Assembly: GCA_025531455.1 (NCBI GenBank)
Contig: JAMYHL010000004.1
Span: forward strand, 806,001-870,000
Source of the DNA: Apiotrichum sp. Y4204
Lineage: Eukaryota; Basidiomycota; Tremellomycetes; Trichosporonales; Trichosporonaceae
Reading direction: 5' to 3'
Length of the DNA: 64,000 nt
Each line of letters begins with the position of its first letter. Within the stretch, counting starts at the first letter, position 1. The notes below the pieces were generated by a model that saw only the letters and a program-made list of their open reading frames with translations, did not search any database and was not told the DNA's origin. Below, piece after piece: positions 1 to 12,065 of this stretch. The position numbers were made by a program, and so were the translations under genes.

Positions 1-3000
1 CGGCGACGAGCACATACGCTCCGACCACCAGCGCGTATAGCTCCTACGCGCCGCCATCGAACCCGTATGCCCCGGCTTCTGCGCCATCCAACCCGTACGC
101 ACCTACTTCCACACCAGCGGCCAACCCATATGCACCGGCGGCACCCCAGGCGAACCCGTATGCCCCTGCCCAGGGCTACTCCGCCTACCAGCCAGCAGTC
201 GCTCCGCAGCCGGCGACCTCGTTCGTCCCTCCGCCCCCGCAGCCGTTTGGCGGGGCATCAGCTTACACTCCTGCTGTAGGTTATGGTGCTACCACAGGTC
301 CATACGATGCGTACGCGCCGTCCGGGGCCACCGGCTACGGCCCCGGTCCGTCGGCTCCGGCGTCGCCAAAGGCTAAAAAGTCCGAGCCGCCGAAGCGCAT
401 GAAGGCGACGGCGTACGACGCGCCGTTCCTCAACCGCGTCCCAAAGTCGCGGACTACCTCGTACACTCAGGCGCCCGTGTCGCCCGCCCAGTCGTTCATG
501 TCGCTCGACACGCCGCCCGTCCCCCCTCTCCCTGGACACGCTGCGACGCCGTCAGCGCCTCCTCCCGGCCCGCCGAAGCGGTCAAAGACGTCGGAGCGCG
601 TACCGTCCGCCGCCCAATCTCCAGCGAGCCCTCCCCGCGCACACACCACCGCCCCCGGTGGCGAGTCATACGCACCGACCAACGCGTACGATCCCGCCCA
701 GGCGCCACCGCACTCCGCCAGCTCCAGCGCCGCCGGGTACGGCTACTCTGCTCCATCGGACCCATACGCGCCGCGCACATCCTCGCCGATGCCGATGCCG
801 CCAAAGCGTCCCGCAACGGCCTCGTCGACGCACCCACCGAAGCCGACGGCATTCGACCCGCCGATTCGGCAGACCTCCTCGCGCCCGCCATCACGCCACG
901 CCTCGCGGCCCGACTTTGCCTCCCCGCCGAAACTCGACGGCGGGCTCCCCCCCGTGCCCCCCATCCCGGCTCAGTTCAGCGCGCCGCCGACTCCGGCAGA
1001 GAACACCCCGCCCAAGGCATTCTCGCCTCCGCCGCCAAAGGCATTCTCTCCGCCTCCCGCTCCGCCAAGGGCTGCTCCCCCTCCAGGCCCACCCAGACGG
1101 TCCAGCACGCAGACGCAAGAAGCCTCCCCGCACCCACCTCCGAAAGCCTTCAGCCCCCCGCCAAAGGCAACGCCTACAGGCCCTCCGCCAGCGCCGTCGC
1201 ACACCGCGTCTCACCCCCCGAAGGCTGTGGCCGAGCCGCCACGTACTGCGTCCACCTCGCCGCGCGCACGCACGCCCGGCGCGCCGCCCCGCGTCTCCTC
1301 CCCCCTCCGCCACGGGGTCACGAGCGTGTCCCTCGCCCAGGCCGCTGTATCTCTCGACAGCCCGGAGGCGAAGCACGAGGACCCCGAGGCATTCGACCCC
1401 GAGGTTATGGACTCAGAGGAATGGACGCCAAAGTCTCCCGCCAAGGAGGCGGCCGTTCCCGAACCCGAGCATGAGCCCGAGTCGGGAGGCTACGAGCCGG
1501 CGCCGTATGTTCCCTCCGAGAGCAAGGACGTCCACGGACACGGAGGATACGAGCCCGAGCCGCATGCCCCTGCCAAGACCGAGACTTCGGGCTACGAGCC
1601 GACGCCGTATGCTCCCCCTCCGCAGAAGGAGTCAGCCGGCTACGAGCCCGCGCCTTTCGCACCTCCATCTGCCAAGTCGACAGGATACGAGCCGACGCCG
1701 TACTTGCCCCCGAAAGCCCCCGCCGCGGACCCGTACGCGCCCTCGACGTCGCCAAAGACAGAGTATAAGCCGTACGCGCCTGCCACGGCTGCTCCCTCGG
1801 CATCCGAGTACAACCCATACGCTCCTAAGCCAGCCACTGCGGAACCCACTTCCGCCTACAGCCCGTGGTCGGGCGGGCACACCCAGCCTTCACCAAAGGC
1901 AGAGTACAACCCGTACAGCCCCCCGAGTCAGCAGCATTCCGTGCCTTCCGATCCGTATGCACCCCGCACATCCGGCGATTACTCGCGCGCCTCGTTCGAC
2001 AGCAAGACGCACGACCGCAAATCCAGTACGGCGAGCGGATACCAGCCGTACCAGCCCCCTGCGCAGGAATACAACCCCTATGCCCCCGCGCCGGCCGAGT
2101 ACAACCCCTATGCGCCGGCCCCTAGCCAGTCGCCCCAGGCGCCTGCCACTTCGGTTATGGGCCAGCCCCGCCATCCCAGCTTTAGCAGTGCGGCACCATA
2201 TGGTGCCACCAAGCCACAAGACGGATTCTACGCACCAACAGACATGTACGCTGCTGGTGCCCGCGCAGTCTCGCCCCCGCAGGACTCTGGCTCTGGGCAG
2301 TACTTCCAGAACATGCACCTGGACCCTACGTACGTCCCCCAGCAGGTCCTCGAACAGCGTCCTGTCTCTGAGGACCCTCTTGGGCGGTGCTCCACCGCGG
2401 CGCGGAACGTTCCCTTGGCGACCTTTGGCTTTGGCGGATCATTGATCGTCGGTTTCCCGGGTACGGCGAATGACTCGGCCGAGACCCCGACATACGGCTA
2501 CGGCTCGTACCGCGGGCAGCTGAGCATCCGGCCAGTCGCGGAGGTGGTCGAGTCGAGCGCGCTGAGCGCAAACGAGAAGCCCTTCCCCGGCCCGCTCATC
2601 TTCAACCCTGTGCTCCCGAAGGGCGCCGCGGGGGAGAAGAAGCGCCGCGAGGCAGTCCTCGCGTACCTCGCGGACCGTGCCAGCGAGATTGAGCGCGGCC
2701 TGCCGTATCTCAAGTCGTCAGCTTCGCGTGCCAGGCGCGAGGAGGAGGCCAAGCTCGCGACTGTGCGCATCCTCACGGCACTAATCGAGGGCGACGGCCG
2801 GCTGTTCGGCTCGCCTAAGGCCGAGGACGCGGTGCGCACCGCGCTCCAGCCGCCAGCGTCAAACCCCAGCGTCGCGCCGATGGTGAACGGCCTTGGTGTT
2901 GCCACGGCGTCGGGCGTTCGCGCGACAGATGCCCAGCTCAAGCAACTCTCCACCATGATCATGGCCGGCGACAAGCGCGAAGCAGCGCAGTATGCAGCAC

Positions 3001-5070
3001 AGGCCGGCCTCTGGTCCCATGCGCTCGTGATCTCGTCTTCGGTGGACCCCGAGTTCTGGCGCGATATCGTGAGCCGCTTCGCGCTCACCGAACTCGCCGA
3101 GAGCCCGCAGACCGCGAGTCTCAAGGCGGCGTACACCGTGTACGCGGGCCTTACGCCGGCCAACGTCGAGGGCTTGTTCACCGCCGCACACATCACTGAG
3201 GACCCGAGCGCGGACCAGTGGCGCGAGGTCATCGCTGCGGTCGTGTTCAACGGCAAGCCGACAGACCTCATCTGCCTTGACGACCTCGGCGCGCGGTTCA
3301 AGAAGGCTGGCTTGCACTATGTTGCCCATGTCTGGTGAGAATCGCGGGTCTTCCAGTAGCTGACTCTAGTGCACTGCTCTCGCCCAACTCTGCGTTCAGC
3401 GACCTCTCGCCTGCGGCTGCCGAGCGTCCTGTGCCGTTGATCGAGAATGCCGCTGACGAGGATGCGCTCATCTTCGCCGAGATTGCCGAGTACGCGCGCA
3501 CGCTGGTGCCCACCCCCAAGGGTGCCGAGGCCCCATTCCCCGCCATGGCGCAGCTGCTGCCTTACAAGCTGCAGCGCGCATGGCGTGCTGTCGAGCTTGG
3601 CGACGTGGAGCAGGCCAAAGCGTACTGCGAGGCCATTGAGACTGCATCTGAAATCCGCGACAAGGGAGGCAAGAACCGAGTCCTGCGCCTGGCTCCCCAC
3701 CTGGCAGCCAGCGTCGACGACCTTCTCGACCGCCTTACCGGCGAGCCATCCCCTGCGTCCTCCAAGGACGGGCGCTCCGTGCGCAAGGCCAAGTCGTCAG
3801 CCACGCTCGGCTCGTGGATCGAGGGCCATCTGACAAAGTTCATTGCGGGCGAGGAAGACGGCGACCGCCGCCCGACTGGCCTGACGGTGAAGAAGGATTC
3901 GTCTGTCGGGCCATTCTCGCACTTTAGCGCCATCTCCGCGTCGCCCGCGCCGAGCCACCACTCGTCGCAGCACACCGTCTCTACCAGCGACCTGCACGCG
4001 CCGCCGTCCGCTAGCTCGAAGGAGCCCCCGACACCGTTCTCTTCCACCAGCTACAGCGGCGGCAGCGGATACCAGCCGTGGGGCGACGACGCGTCGACGG
4101 ATAACGAGGCGACGCCGCATGTGAAGCCCGTGTCGACGGTGCCGACGCTGGCGGTCGACGACGACAGCGGGTTCATCAACCCGATGGGCACCATGGGCTT
4201 TGGCGGGTTTGGAACTTCGCCGTCCCCTGGCGCCGGGAACACGGACTACTCGCCGGGGGACTACAAGCCTGCGGCGAATGACGCGATGGACGACGACGAG
4301 GACCTCGGCTTTGGGAATGCGTCGCTCTCCCGTAGCCGCACACCCAAGGTCGCCGACGACAAGAGCAAGGGCAAGGGCAAGCACGACGACTACGCGCCAC
4401 CCAAGGAGGAGAAGAAGCCAGAGCCCAAGAAGGAGGAGGCAAAGGCGCCTGCCAAGAGTGAGTAACTAGTGATAGACTTTACATTGCGATACAGCACTAA
4501 CTTGCAGCCGAGTCCAAGGGTTCGTGGCTTGGCAAGCTATGGGGCGGCAAGAAGGAGAGCCAGGAGCTCGGCAGCGGGTACACCAAGGCGAACCTCGGCG
4601 AGGAGATGTCGCTCGTGTACGACCCCGTCGCGAAACGCTACGTCCCGAAGGGCCAGGTTGGCCAGGCGCCCCCGCCTGCCGCCGCGCCTCCGCCGCCACG
4701 CGCGGCGACCGCCTCCCCCGCAACCGCTGCGCGGGGTACGCCGCCCACCGCGCGTGCGAACACCACCACGCCGAGCGTGCCCCCCGTCCCGCCACTGCCG
4801 TCCGGTCTCGGCCGCCCGCCAGCTGGCCACACACCGACCCCGCCGACAGGCACGCCGAAACCCCCGTCCGCGCCCCCGTCTGGCGGCCCGCCGCGCCCGG
4901 CAGGAACGCCTGCTGGTGGCCCGCCATCTGGCCCGCCGTCTGGTCTGCCCCGCGGAAGCGCGACGCCGTCGCTCGACGACCTCCTCTCGCGCCCGTCGTC
5001 TGGCCGGCCCGCGTCCGCCGCTGCCAAGAAGAAGCGCGCGGCCAACAAGTATGTCGACGTGTTCCAGTAA
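1..5070 (+). CDS. SEC16: SEC16, COPII coat assembly / ER exit-site scaffold (5' truncated)
   Basis: Large peripheral ER protein that organises ER exit sites and binds COPII subunits. The reading frame is already open at base 3, so the true start lies upstream. Exons: <1-3334, 3370-4457, 4508-5070; about 1660 residues visible. Intron 1 is 35 nt with branch CTGAC; intron 2 is 50 nt with CTAAC. The first ~750 residues are disordered, Pro/Ser-rich, with NPYAP and GYEPxPYAP repeats. The Sec16 central conserved domain follows from about base 2330 (RCSTAARNVPLATFGFGG), then the Sec23-binding/ACE1 alpha-solenoid (AAQAGLWSHALVISS; the splice restores AHVCALLS). The C-terminus has the short conserved WLGKLWGGKK and YDPVAKRYVPKG segments and a Pro/Gly-rich tail ending KKRAANKYVDVFQ. 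Domain order matches fungal Sec16. Identification is firm; only the N-terminus is missing. Confidence 0.96.
1480..2125 (+). repeat. GYEPxPYAP / NPYAP coding repeats in SEC16
   Basis: Degenerate repeats of about 9 residues (GYEPAPY.P, GYEPTPYAP, GYEPAPFAP, then EYNPYAP) run through the disordered region of SEC16. A second block (SNPYAP, ANPYAP) lies at about bases 50-170. They are imperfect at DNA level, so they look like old protein-level expansion rather than a recent satellite. Confidence 0.8.
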
Positions 5071-5560
5071 CTGCACCAGTGCTGTAGTAGCCATCCGTCG
5101 TCTAGTCCAAGCCATCCAAACTATTCATTCCGTTCATGTCTTCATGCCATTCCCGACTCATCCTTGCCATTGTAGGACAAATGCATAGATAGGCTGTGTG
5201 CAGATGTGTGTTGCGGAGAGCAGAGTGGTGATGGGATGACAGCAGGCGAGTGCCTCGTTCGGGTCATGACGTCGAAGTGAGGCCGATGTGACGTCAACGA
5301 TTGGAACGTGAGAAGATGTGGCAGTGTGGCACTTGCACTTCAAATGTTGCAAACATGATCAACGAAACTGGTTCTTGGATTGTGATGCCCGTACTTTTCT
5401 CAGCTGTTATCCAGATGTATCCATGACATGCGGCGTGTATGCCAATGCTATTGAATCTATGACCAAATAAATTATACTGTACAACTAGCACCTGCAAGTC
5501 TATCTAGTGTCCTGACGGACTTATCTAAGCAGGAGGGCACAATTATCCCTCTGCCTAATT
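5071..5560. other. Intergenic between convergent SEC16 and sulfate permease
   Basis: About 490 bp between two stop codons. It should hold both 3' UTRs. I see no gene, repeat or structured RNA. Confidence 0.6.
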
Positions 5561-8215
5561 CTAATTCTCGGGCGGGAGGTCGAGCGAGTGCAGCGCATCG
5601 GCGATATCAATGTGGAAGAAGGGCGTCGCGCGGTCGAGGAGGGTCAAACTGCTGCGGCTGCTCGTGTTGGACGACACGGTGCGCCCGACCTCGTCCGTGC
5701 GGTGGTGCCCGCCGCCCTTGACGACATGGTACGTCGGCGAGGGAATACCCAGCTCGTCCTCCTTCTCCGCGACGCCATCAATCGACTGCGTCCGGCTGCT
5801 CCCGGGCAGAGAGCTGCTCCCGCCCCGGTCCTCCATAACCTCAATAACGGAGACTGCGCCCGTCTCGACATCGACCCGCGGGACGACGCGCGGACTCGGC
5901 ACAGCAGTGTTGCTCGGGTCCGCGTCCCCGCCAACGCCGTACGGGCGCACGACGGGCGCGACATCCGGTGCGTGTCCGTGCGGTCCGTGGCCCTTGCCGA
6001 ACCCGCCGGCAATCAGCGCGCGCCGGATCCATGGCGACAGAATCCCCGTAAAGTGGAACTCTACGTGTGTGTCCGCCCACTTCTCCACCTCTTTACGCGC
6101 ATCAATGAGATTTTGCACGCCCGTCGTGTCAATATTCGCGACGGCCGAAAAGTCGAGAATCACTGCCCGCAGGAGCGGGAGGTGGGCGGCGGCGGCGTCG
6201 GCGGCCGCCTCCTCGCCCTTTTTCGGTCCTGGGTCGTTCCACGGGCGCTCGCCTGCCGAGATTTGCGAGTAGTCTTTTCCCCGGCGTGTGTGTTCTTTGG
6301 CGTAGCCGACGAGCCGGTCATTGATGTACGACGCGTTCGGGTACAGGAACGACTCTTCGAAGCGGTAGATGATGACGCCGGGGGGCGGAGCCTCGACGGG
6401 GACGTCGCGGTTGGTGACGCCGCCTGCGCCCGCGAGCGGGACGTAGACGTCGCGGACGGAGGACTCGGGGTCGCCTTCACTGCGGATGCGGACGCGGCCG
6501 AGAAAGTGGCCCTTGGGGCGGGCGATGCGGAAGAGGAGCAGAACGGCCGAGCACACGAGCGACCAGTAGATGCCCGACTCGATGGTGTAGAAGATGGACC
6601 AGAGGACGGCGCCAACAAAGATAATGTACTCGAGGGGTGAGACACGCCAGAAGCCGAGCGACTGTTTAGGGGAGGCGACGAGATCGGCGACCGCGTGAAT
6701 GATGAGTGCGGCGAGGGTCGCGTTCGGGATCCAGAAGAAGGCGGGCGCGACGGCGTACAGCGCGACAATGACGACAACTCCGGTCGGGATGCCTGCTGCC
6801 GGGGTGCGGACGCCCGACTTGGACTTGAGGGCCGAGCGGGAAAAGGAGCCGGTGGAGGGGTAGGCGCTGAAGACGGAGCCGACAGTGTTGTTCACGCCAA
6901 TGGCGATGAGCTCCTGGTTTGGGTTGATCTTGTATCCGTTCAGGCGGCCAAAGGACTTTGCGATGGAGATGTGCTCGAGGAGCAGGATGATGGTCGCGAC
7001 GGGGAGGTGGGGGCCGAGGGCGCCGAGGAGCTCGAGGGTGATGAGGGGCTGGCCGACGTTGCGCAGACCTGAAGGGACGTATCCTACGAGGTTGATGACC
7101 GGATTCTGGCGGCGGTGCACATTGAGGCGCCACGAGATGATGGTGAATATGATGATTACAAATGCGTGGCGGAGAGCCTGCGCGAAAAAGGCAATGCGCG
7201 CATACTTGGGATACCGGGTCTGCACCCATGTGAGCCCCCACTTGATAAAGTACAGCATGGCGAGGGCCGAGACACCAAAGGCTGCGTTGAGGTTGCAGTC
7301 GGGCAGGTGCTTGAGCGTGTTGATGATGACCTTGTATGTGGCTTGCTTGGTATCAAAGAGCTTAGAGGTGCCGAGCAGTGCTGGGATCTGGCCGGATGCA
7401 ATGTTGAGCGCCGAGCCAGTCATGAAACCCGAGACGGCTGGCTGCGGAATAAACTCGATGATCCACCCGAGACGGAAGAGACCTATAGCAAGAACGATAA
7501 AGCCACAAATGAACGCCAGGCAGGTTGCAATCTGGGGTGCGGTCCACTGGTCTGGATGGCTCTCCATGACCTTGTGGACGATGACGCCGGTTTCGAGGGA
7601 CATGACGGCGACGGGGCCGATCGAGACATCTTTGGCCGTCGCGAACAGCGCGTACGTGAGTACACCGATAAAGGACGAGTAGAGACCGTATTCGGCCGGC
7701 AGGTTGGCAAGTTTGGCGTAGGACAGCGACTGGGGTACAAGCACTAGACCGACGGTGATACCGCTGTGATCACGTCAGCGAATTTCTAAGTGTTTTGGGC
7801 GCTGTGCCACTTTCGTGAAATGCAAATACTGCGCATTCAAGTGCCACACTTCGCATCATCGCAACAGTCACTGGCTGCTGCGCAGCGAGGACCCAGATGC
7901 GGTGGGCAGAGTGGCACATCACATCCATCAGTGTACTCACGCAACCAGATCACCGTACAGCCAGGTGAGGTTGTAGCGGGGAAGCCATTCGATGAAAGGG
8001 AAAAGGGAGCGGATATAGGTGACAACCTGAACATGTCAGTCATGAGACACAAAGACCAACGCCTGGCATCATGTACGCACAGCAGGTCTGACATCGGTCT
8101 TGTTCTTGCCAAACCACTCGGTCACTGAGATGGAGTGAGGGGCCTCGTCGTCGAACCCGGTGTACTCCTTGACCTTGGACTTGAGTTTCCGGAACGTGCC
8201 GTACTCGGGTGCCAT
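5561..8215 (-). CDS. SulP-family sulfate permease with C-terminal STAS domain
   Basis: Plasma-membrane anion transporter of the SLC26/SulP family, predicted to import sulfate. Exons on the minus strand: 8215-8081, 8026-7941, 7763-5561 (introns 54 and 177 nt), giving 807 residues, a normal length for fungal Sul1/Sul2-type permeases. The short 5' exons supply the conserved lead-in PFIEWLPRYNLTWLYGDLVA, which the splice joins to the SulP signature GITVGLVLVPQSLSYAKLA. Many hydrophobic membrane helices follow. The STAS domain occupies roughly the last third, with LLRAVILDFSAVANIDTTGV at its core. Start chosen at the first ATG that is in frame with the lead-in after splicing. A TCACGTGA-type site lies about 1 kb upstream, and a TATATAT stretch near 8478. 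Confidence 0.94.
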
Positions 8216-8477
8216 GTTGGTAGGCGGGTTGAGGACTGCTCCTCAGTGCCACTTGAGAATGGAATGAGCGTGCCGTGTGTCGATGATGTGATACTGTGCA
8301 GCGGCGAGCAAGTGGGTGTGGATGTGGATGCAGATGTGCCTAACCAGACTGCGATCGGGCGATGGATTGTAGTCTGTCGTCTGGAATGTGAACGGCGGCG
8401 ATGAAGGACAGCGATTGGGAATCGAGTGGGAGAGGGGACGTATTCGTACACTCCAGTCGGGCTCGGCGTTCTATAGA

Positions 8478-8483
8478 TATATA
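8478..8483 (-). promoter_or_regulatory. TATA-like element upstream of the sulfate permease
   Basis: The minus strand reads GATATATATC, about 260 bp upstream of the permease ATG at 8215. Position would imply a long 5' UTR, so this is only a candidate. Confidence 0.25.
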
Positions 8484-9265
8484 TCTGTCCGCGGATGCTG
8501 AACAATGTGACGATGCGACGAGTGAGATCCACAAGAGGAGAGAAGACAGGTATGTCTTGAATCAGCATGTAAGTATCAGTCGTGTCCGGCACGGCATCTC
8601 CATCGGCGACCAGAAGGCCAGAACCCAGAACCCAGAAGGAATCACATCAGAATGCGGCACAGCGCGCGGAGCCGCGAAGCCATCAGTAAAGTGGTGATGT
8701 ATCATATCAGTAATTCAGCACCGATGGCGACATGGAGGCGACACACCGGCCCTGGAAGCATCCACGCAGGGCGCGCCTCTGGGTTACCGGGATGCCTCAC
8801 TGACTCATTCATTCAAGTCTTGTTCTACCGGCCCTGGGGGTCCAGGCACATACCTCTCTCTGTATCCACACGTTTGTTCGCTTCATCATAGGCTCCAGGT
8901 CGTCGCGTACCCCGCAGCCCGGTCGCTCGAGGGCTGACGCGTTTCTGGCCTTTTTTCTCCTTTTCGCCTCCCCATGGCGTGAGCTGGGCGGGCTGAGGAT
9001 AACTCTAACTAATCAGAATCCAGGGAGCGGGGGCCATGTCTCCGGTATGCAGAACAAAGGACCCGAGTAGGGAGGGTAAATCGGGGGTGGAGTGGCGTGG
9101 AAGCCGAGAGGGATGGAGAAAAAAAAAAGAGACTGACGCCAGAGGGAGAGTGGAGTAGTGATGATTGATCTCATTGATTGTGCTTGATCACACCATCACA
9201 TTTCAATTTTGCGACATCCCAAGAAGGGACGCCAGTGGCGGGGGTCCCTAATCTTATCACATATA

Positions 9266-9275
9266 GTCACGTGAC
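9266..9275. promoter_or_regulatory. Palindromic E-box GTCACGTGAC
   Basis: A perfect 10-bp palindrome with the CACGTG core bound by bHLH factors. In budding yeast, Cbf1 uses TCACGTGA sites at sulfur-assimilation genes. This site is about 1.05 kb upstream of the sulfate permease start. Regulation of that gene is inference from position and motif only. Confidence 0.35.
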
Positions 9276-10816
9276 TGTATGTTTCTACCAGCCAGGAGGG
9301 CCCCTCACGCGGGATCCACGCGCACGGATCGCCAGAATCGCGCGAATCGCGTCAATCAGCCAAACGAAAAACGCCAATCAAATGGGTATCACTCGGTTAT
9401 CCTGTACTGTCCTGTTCCGTTCCTTGTTGTGTGCCATGTCTTCCCACTCTACTTTCTCAAGGTGTCAAGCTCTCAACCTCCATCGTCGCCTGCTCACAAG
9501 AGGGCTTGGCAACGTCGCACGACGTGTGCCCATGCGTCCCAGAATAGCGTCTTATCAGCTGAGCTACAAGAGGTTCTGCTTCTGCCATGAGAACTCGATG
9601 GAGCGTGGGGCCCTGTGCTAAGGCACCACGCGCGGCCAACACGCAGGCCGTGCCATGCTTCTCACGTTTCAACCAACTGTAGAAAACATAACGCACGACG
9701 GATGCCAAGGAACCAGAAATACCGCGCACACGATCGGGAATTGTGCTTGTCGTGCTCTTGGCAGCTGATGGTGCGTGTTGATGGCACCCTCGTAGGCATC
9801 GCGGAGCGAGGACCAAAGGGTGAGTCGCTCGCTACACTGACGCCACCTCGGCTTCTCTGGTGCCAGGATCTTCCGCGGGGCTCTGTGTGTCGAGAGAACA
9901 GTAATCGTGACATTGACATTGTCAACTAACTGTGGATGTGGCTACCGCCGCCTCAAGAACACACCGATCTCTCACCTGCCGTGCTCGCTGGATCGAGAGA
10001 TCGCGAACAGAGCACGCACATGCATTGATCGGCATGCGGTACGCGGTGCGCCTCCTCTCCCGCCAGTAACCGGGAATCGCAATGGATCCACGGATGACGT
10101 CCTCCCCGGACGGTCGGGCATCGCGATGGCGACACTTCGTAAACGCCAACCTGGTAAGCATGTTTACCGTAACAGTCTGGCTTGGCAAGTCTGTTCTTGA
10201 TCGGTTGTCGAGACGGGATGGAATGTGGTGCTCGTCGTCATGGGCACTGACCACCAACTAAAGCTTTGTTAACACATCCTATGAAACCCATGTCCGTAGC
10301 CATACCTGGCTTTCTCCAAGACCCTCGCCGACTGGGTAGAGTGCAACCGCCCATGCCACTGCACCGTAACCTGAAGGTCCGCTAGTCACTCGCGATCACT
10401 CGGCAGTTTCTCCCCTTGTCATACGACTGTCTTTCTCACCTTTGTCCCCACTGGCACTATCGTCCTCCTTCGTTGCCAGCTTTGACTATCCCCACCACTG
10501 ACATTCAGTGGATATTTCCAGTTTTGGGACCTCCGACAATGGAGCCAGACTTCTCAACAATGGAGTCACCAGCTTCCTGCTCCAAAGCCACGAGGTGTCC
10601 AGTGACTCAGCTTCTTGGCATCTGCGCCACCGCACCGAAGAAGAACCGAGAAACTAACCTACGAGCCTCCGAACCGTGACACCATCCATACCTTGCTGCT
10701 TGGGAGTACTGAAATGCTGGCATACCCCCTCGGAATCTCGGGAACTTGTCTGTTCCGAGTGCCTCGCGCCTTGCTCCAATGCTCCAAGCACTACAACTCC
10801 GAATCTGTTCCGGCCC

Positions 10817-10844
10817 GAGCTTTGAGCTTTGAGCTTTGAGCTTT
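10817..10844. repeat. GAGCTTT tandem repeat (4 units)
   Basis: Four head-to-tail GAGCTTT units, the last with an extra T. A related, shorter GAGCTCCGAGCTTTGAGCT stretch occurs near 13835 in the next intergenic region. Confidence 0.8.
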
Positions 10845-12065
10845 TGCTGTTCGGCACGTGTTTGACGTCAGTCCCTGGTTCTCGTCCGCCGGCTTCCGGC
10901 GTCGCGTTGGAAAGTTGGTAGCCTCGGAGATTATGGTGGGACCTGGTCTTGGCAGCATCATTGTCGCATACAGGCACCACCATATGGCGCTTGTAAGGTA
11001 GATCTACCTTCGATCCTCCGAGTACGGCTCACGGTTCCGAACAGTCGATCGGCGCATCGTCGAGGAGAACCCGGTCCGATGCCGTGGACCGTGGAGTACC
11101 TGTCGTGAAGCAACTCGGTGGAGCGTGAGTGGAGCGCGCTTCAGTAAAGTCAGCGCACGTGTTTGATTATCATACTTGCAACGCTTTCTCGGAGGTCAGA
11201 AGCTGCGTCCACTTTGCTTCTATTCACGTGATACCGCTGCTTCGCGTCTTGCGTCGACATGAGACCATGAGACATGAGACAGACACGAGGCGCCCTTGGC
11301 GTCGACACGTCTACCCGGTCATGTCGGTCCGGGGTCCGGTCGCGGGTTTGGGGCGCAGTACAGAACATACAGAAGGACGCCATGCGCGCTTGGACTCACG
11401 CGATAAGACTAGCGCCATGCCGCCCGGTCCGGCAGCTTGGGTGTGGTCCGCAGCCGGCTTGGCTCTTCTTCTTCCTGTATCTCGTTGTCATGAGACATCT
11501 AAATATAGGGTATAGGGTGCATAGCCGCTGGTTTTGTTTCCTAACGCCCCAATCCTCATCTGACTCTTGACTGATGGATACTGACCCGGACTGAGCATGG
11601 GTCCCTCAGTGACGATTTAGGATGCTCCGTGAGTAGCCCCCTCGCAATGGGGACAATACCGGTAAGTTATCGAGCGACTGCGCTACGTGCTACGAGCTAT
11701 TGAGGAACAAAGCTACCGAGCGTCTGGCTAGCCAGCGGTACTGAGCGCGACTCACCGACTTATTATAGCACGGACAAATCCTTTCATAATCTCTGGTATC
11801 GGAAGTTGAAGTTGTCCAAGAGATTGGCACTGGCGGCAAGCGGCTGGTGCGCTGGCGGCAAGAGTCCCACGTGTCTTGGGCGCGGGAGAATGCTGACACT
11901 CTGACCCCCCCACCACTCATGACATCAGAAGTTACTACGATCGCGTAAAGCCGCAAGTTAGTGCAGTTGCTCCACGACCACAGTATGCCGGAATGTACAG
12001 GATATTGCATCATCTAGGGATTCAGGAGCTGTCTAGCGCTCCACCGGTGGGAACTGCAAACCTCC

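Larger units (their letters stand above)
8216..12065. other. 3.9 kb gene-free stretch
   Basis: It contains the 5' region of the sulfate permease and the 3' flank of the isochorismatase-like gene. Open frames here are short, overlap on both strands and match no family I know. Visible elements are a 10-bp palindromic E-box (9266), a further TCACGTGA (11224), a tandem GAGCTTT repeat (10817) and an isolated tRNA-like A-box (9551). No protein gene is supported. Confidence 0.5.

Noticed and set aside
658..2445. 595-codon plus-strand frame overlapping SEC16
   Set aside because: Arg/Pro/Ser-only composition; it is the shifted frame of the GC-rich SEC16 repeat region.
5588..6640. 350-codon plus-strand frame opposite the sulfate permease
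   Set aside because: Antisense shadow of the STAS half of the permease; no motifs, and the permease frame is certain.
9551..9573. tRNA D-arm/A-box-like sequence TAGCTCAGCTGATAAG on the minus strand
   Set aside because: No T-arm, acceptor stem or terminator at the right distance; probably chance or a remnant.
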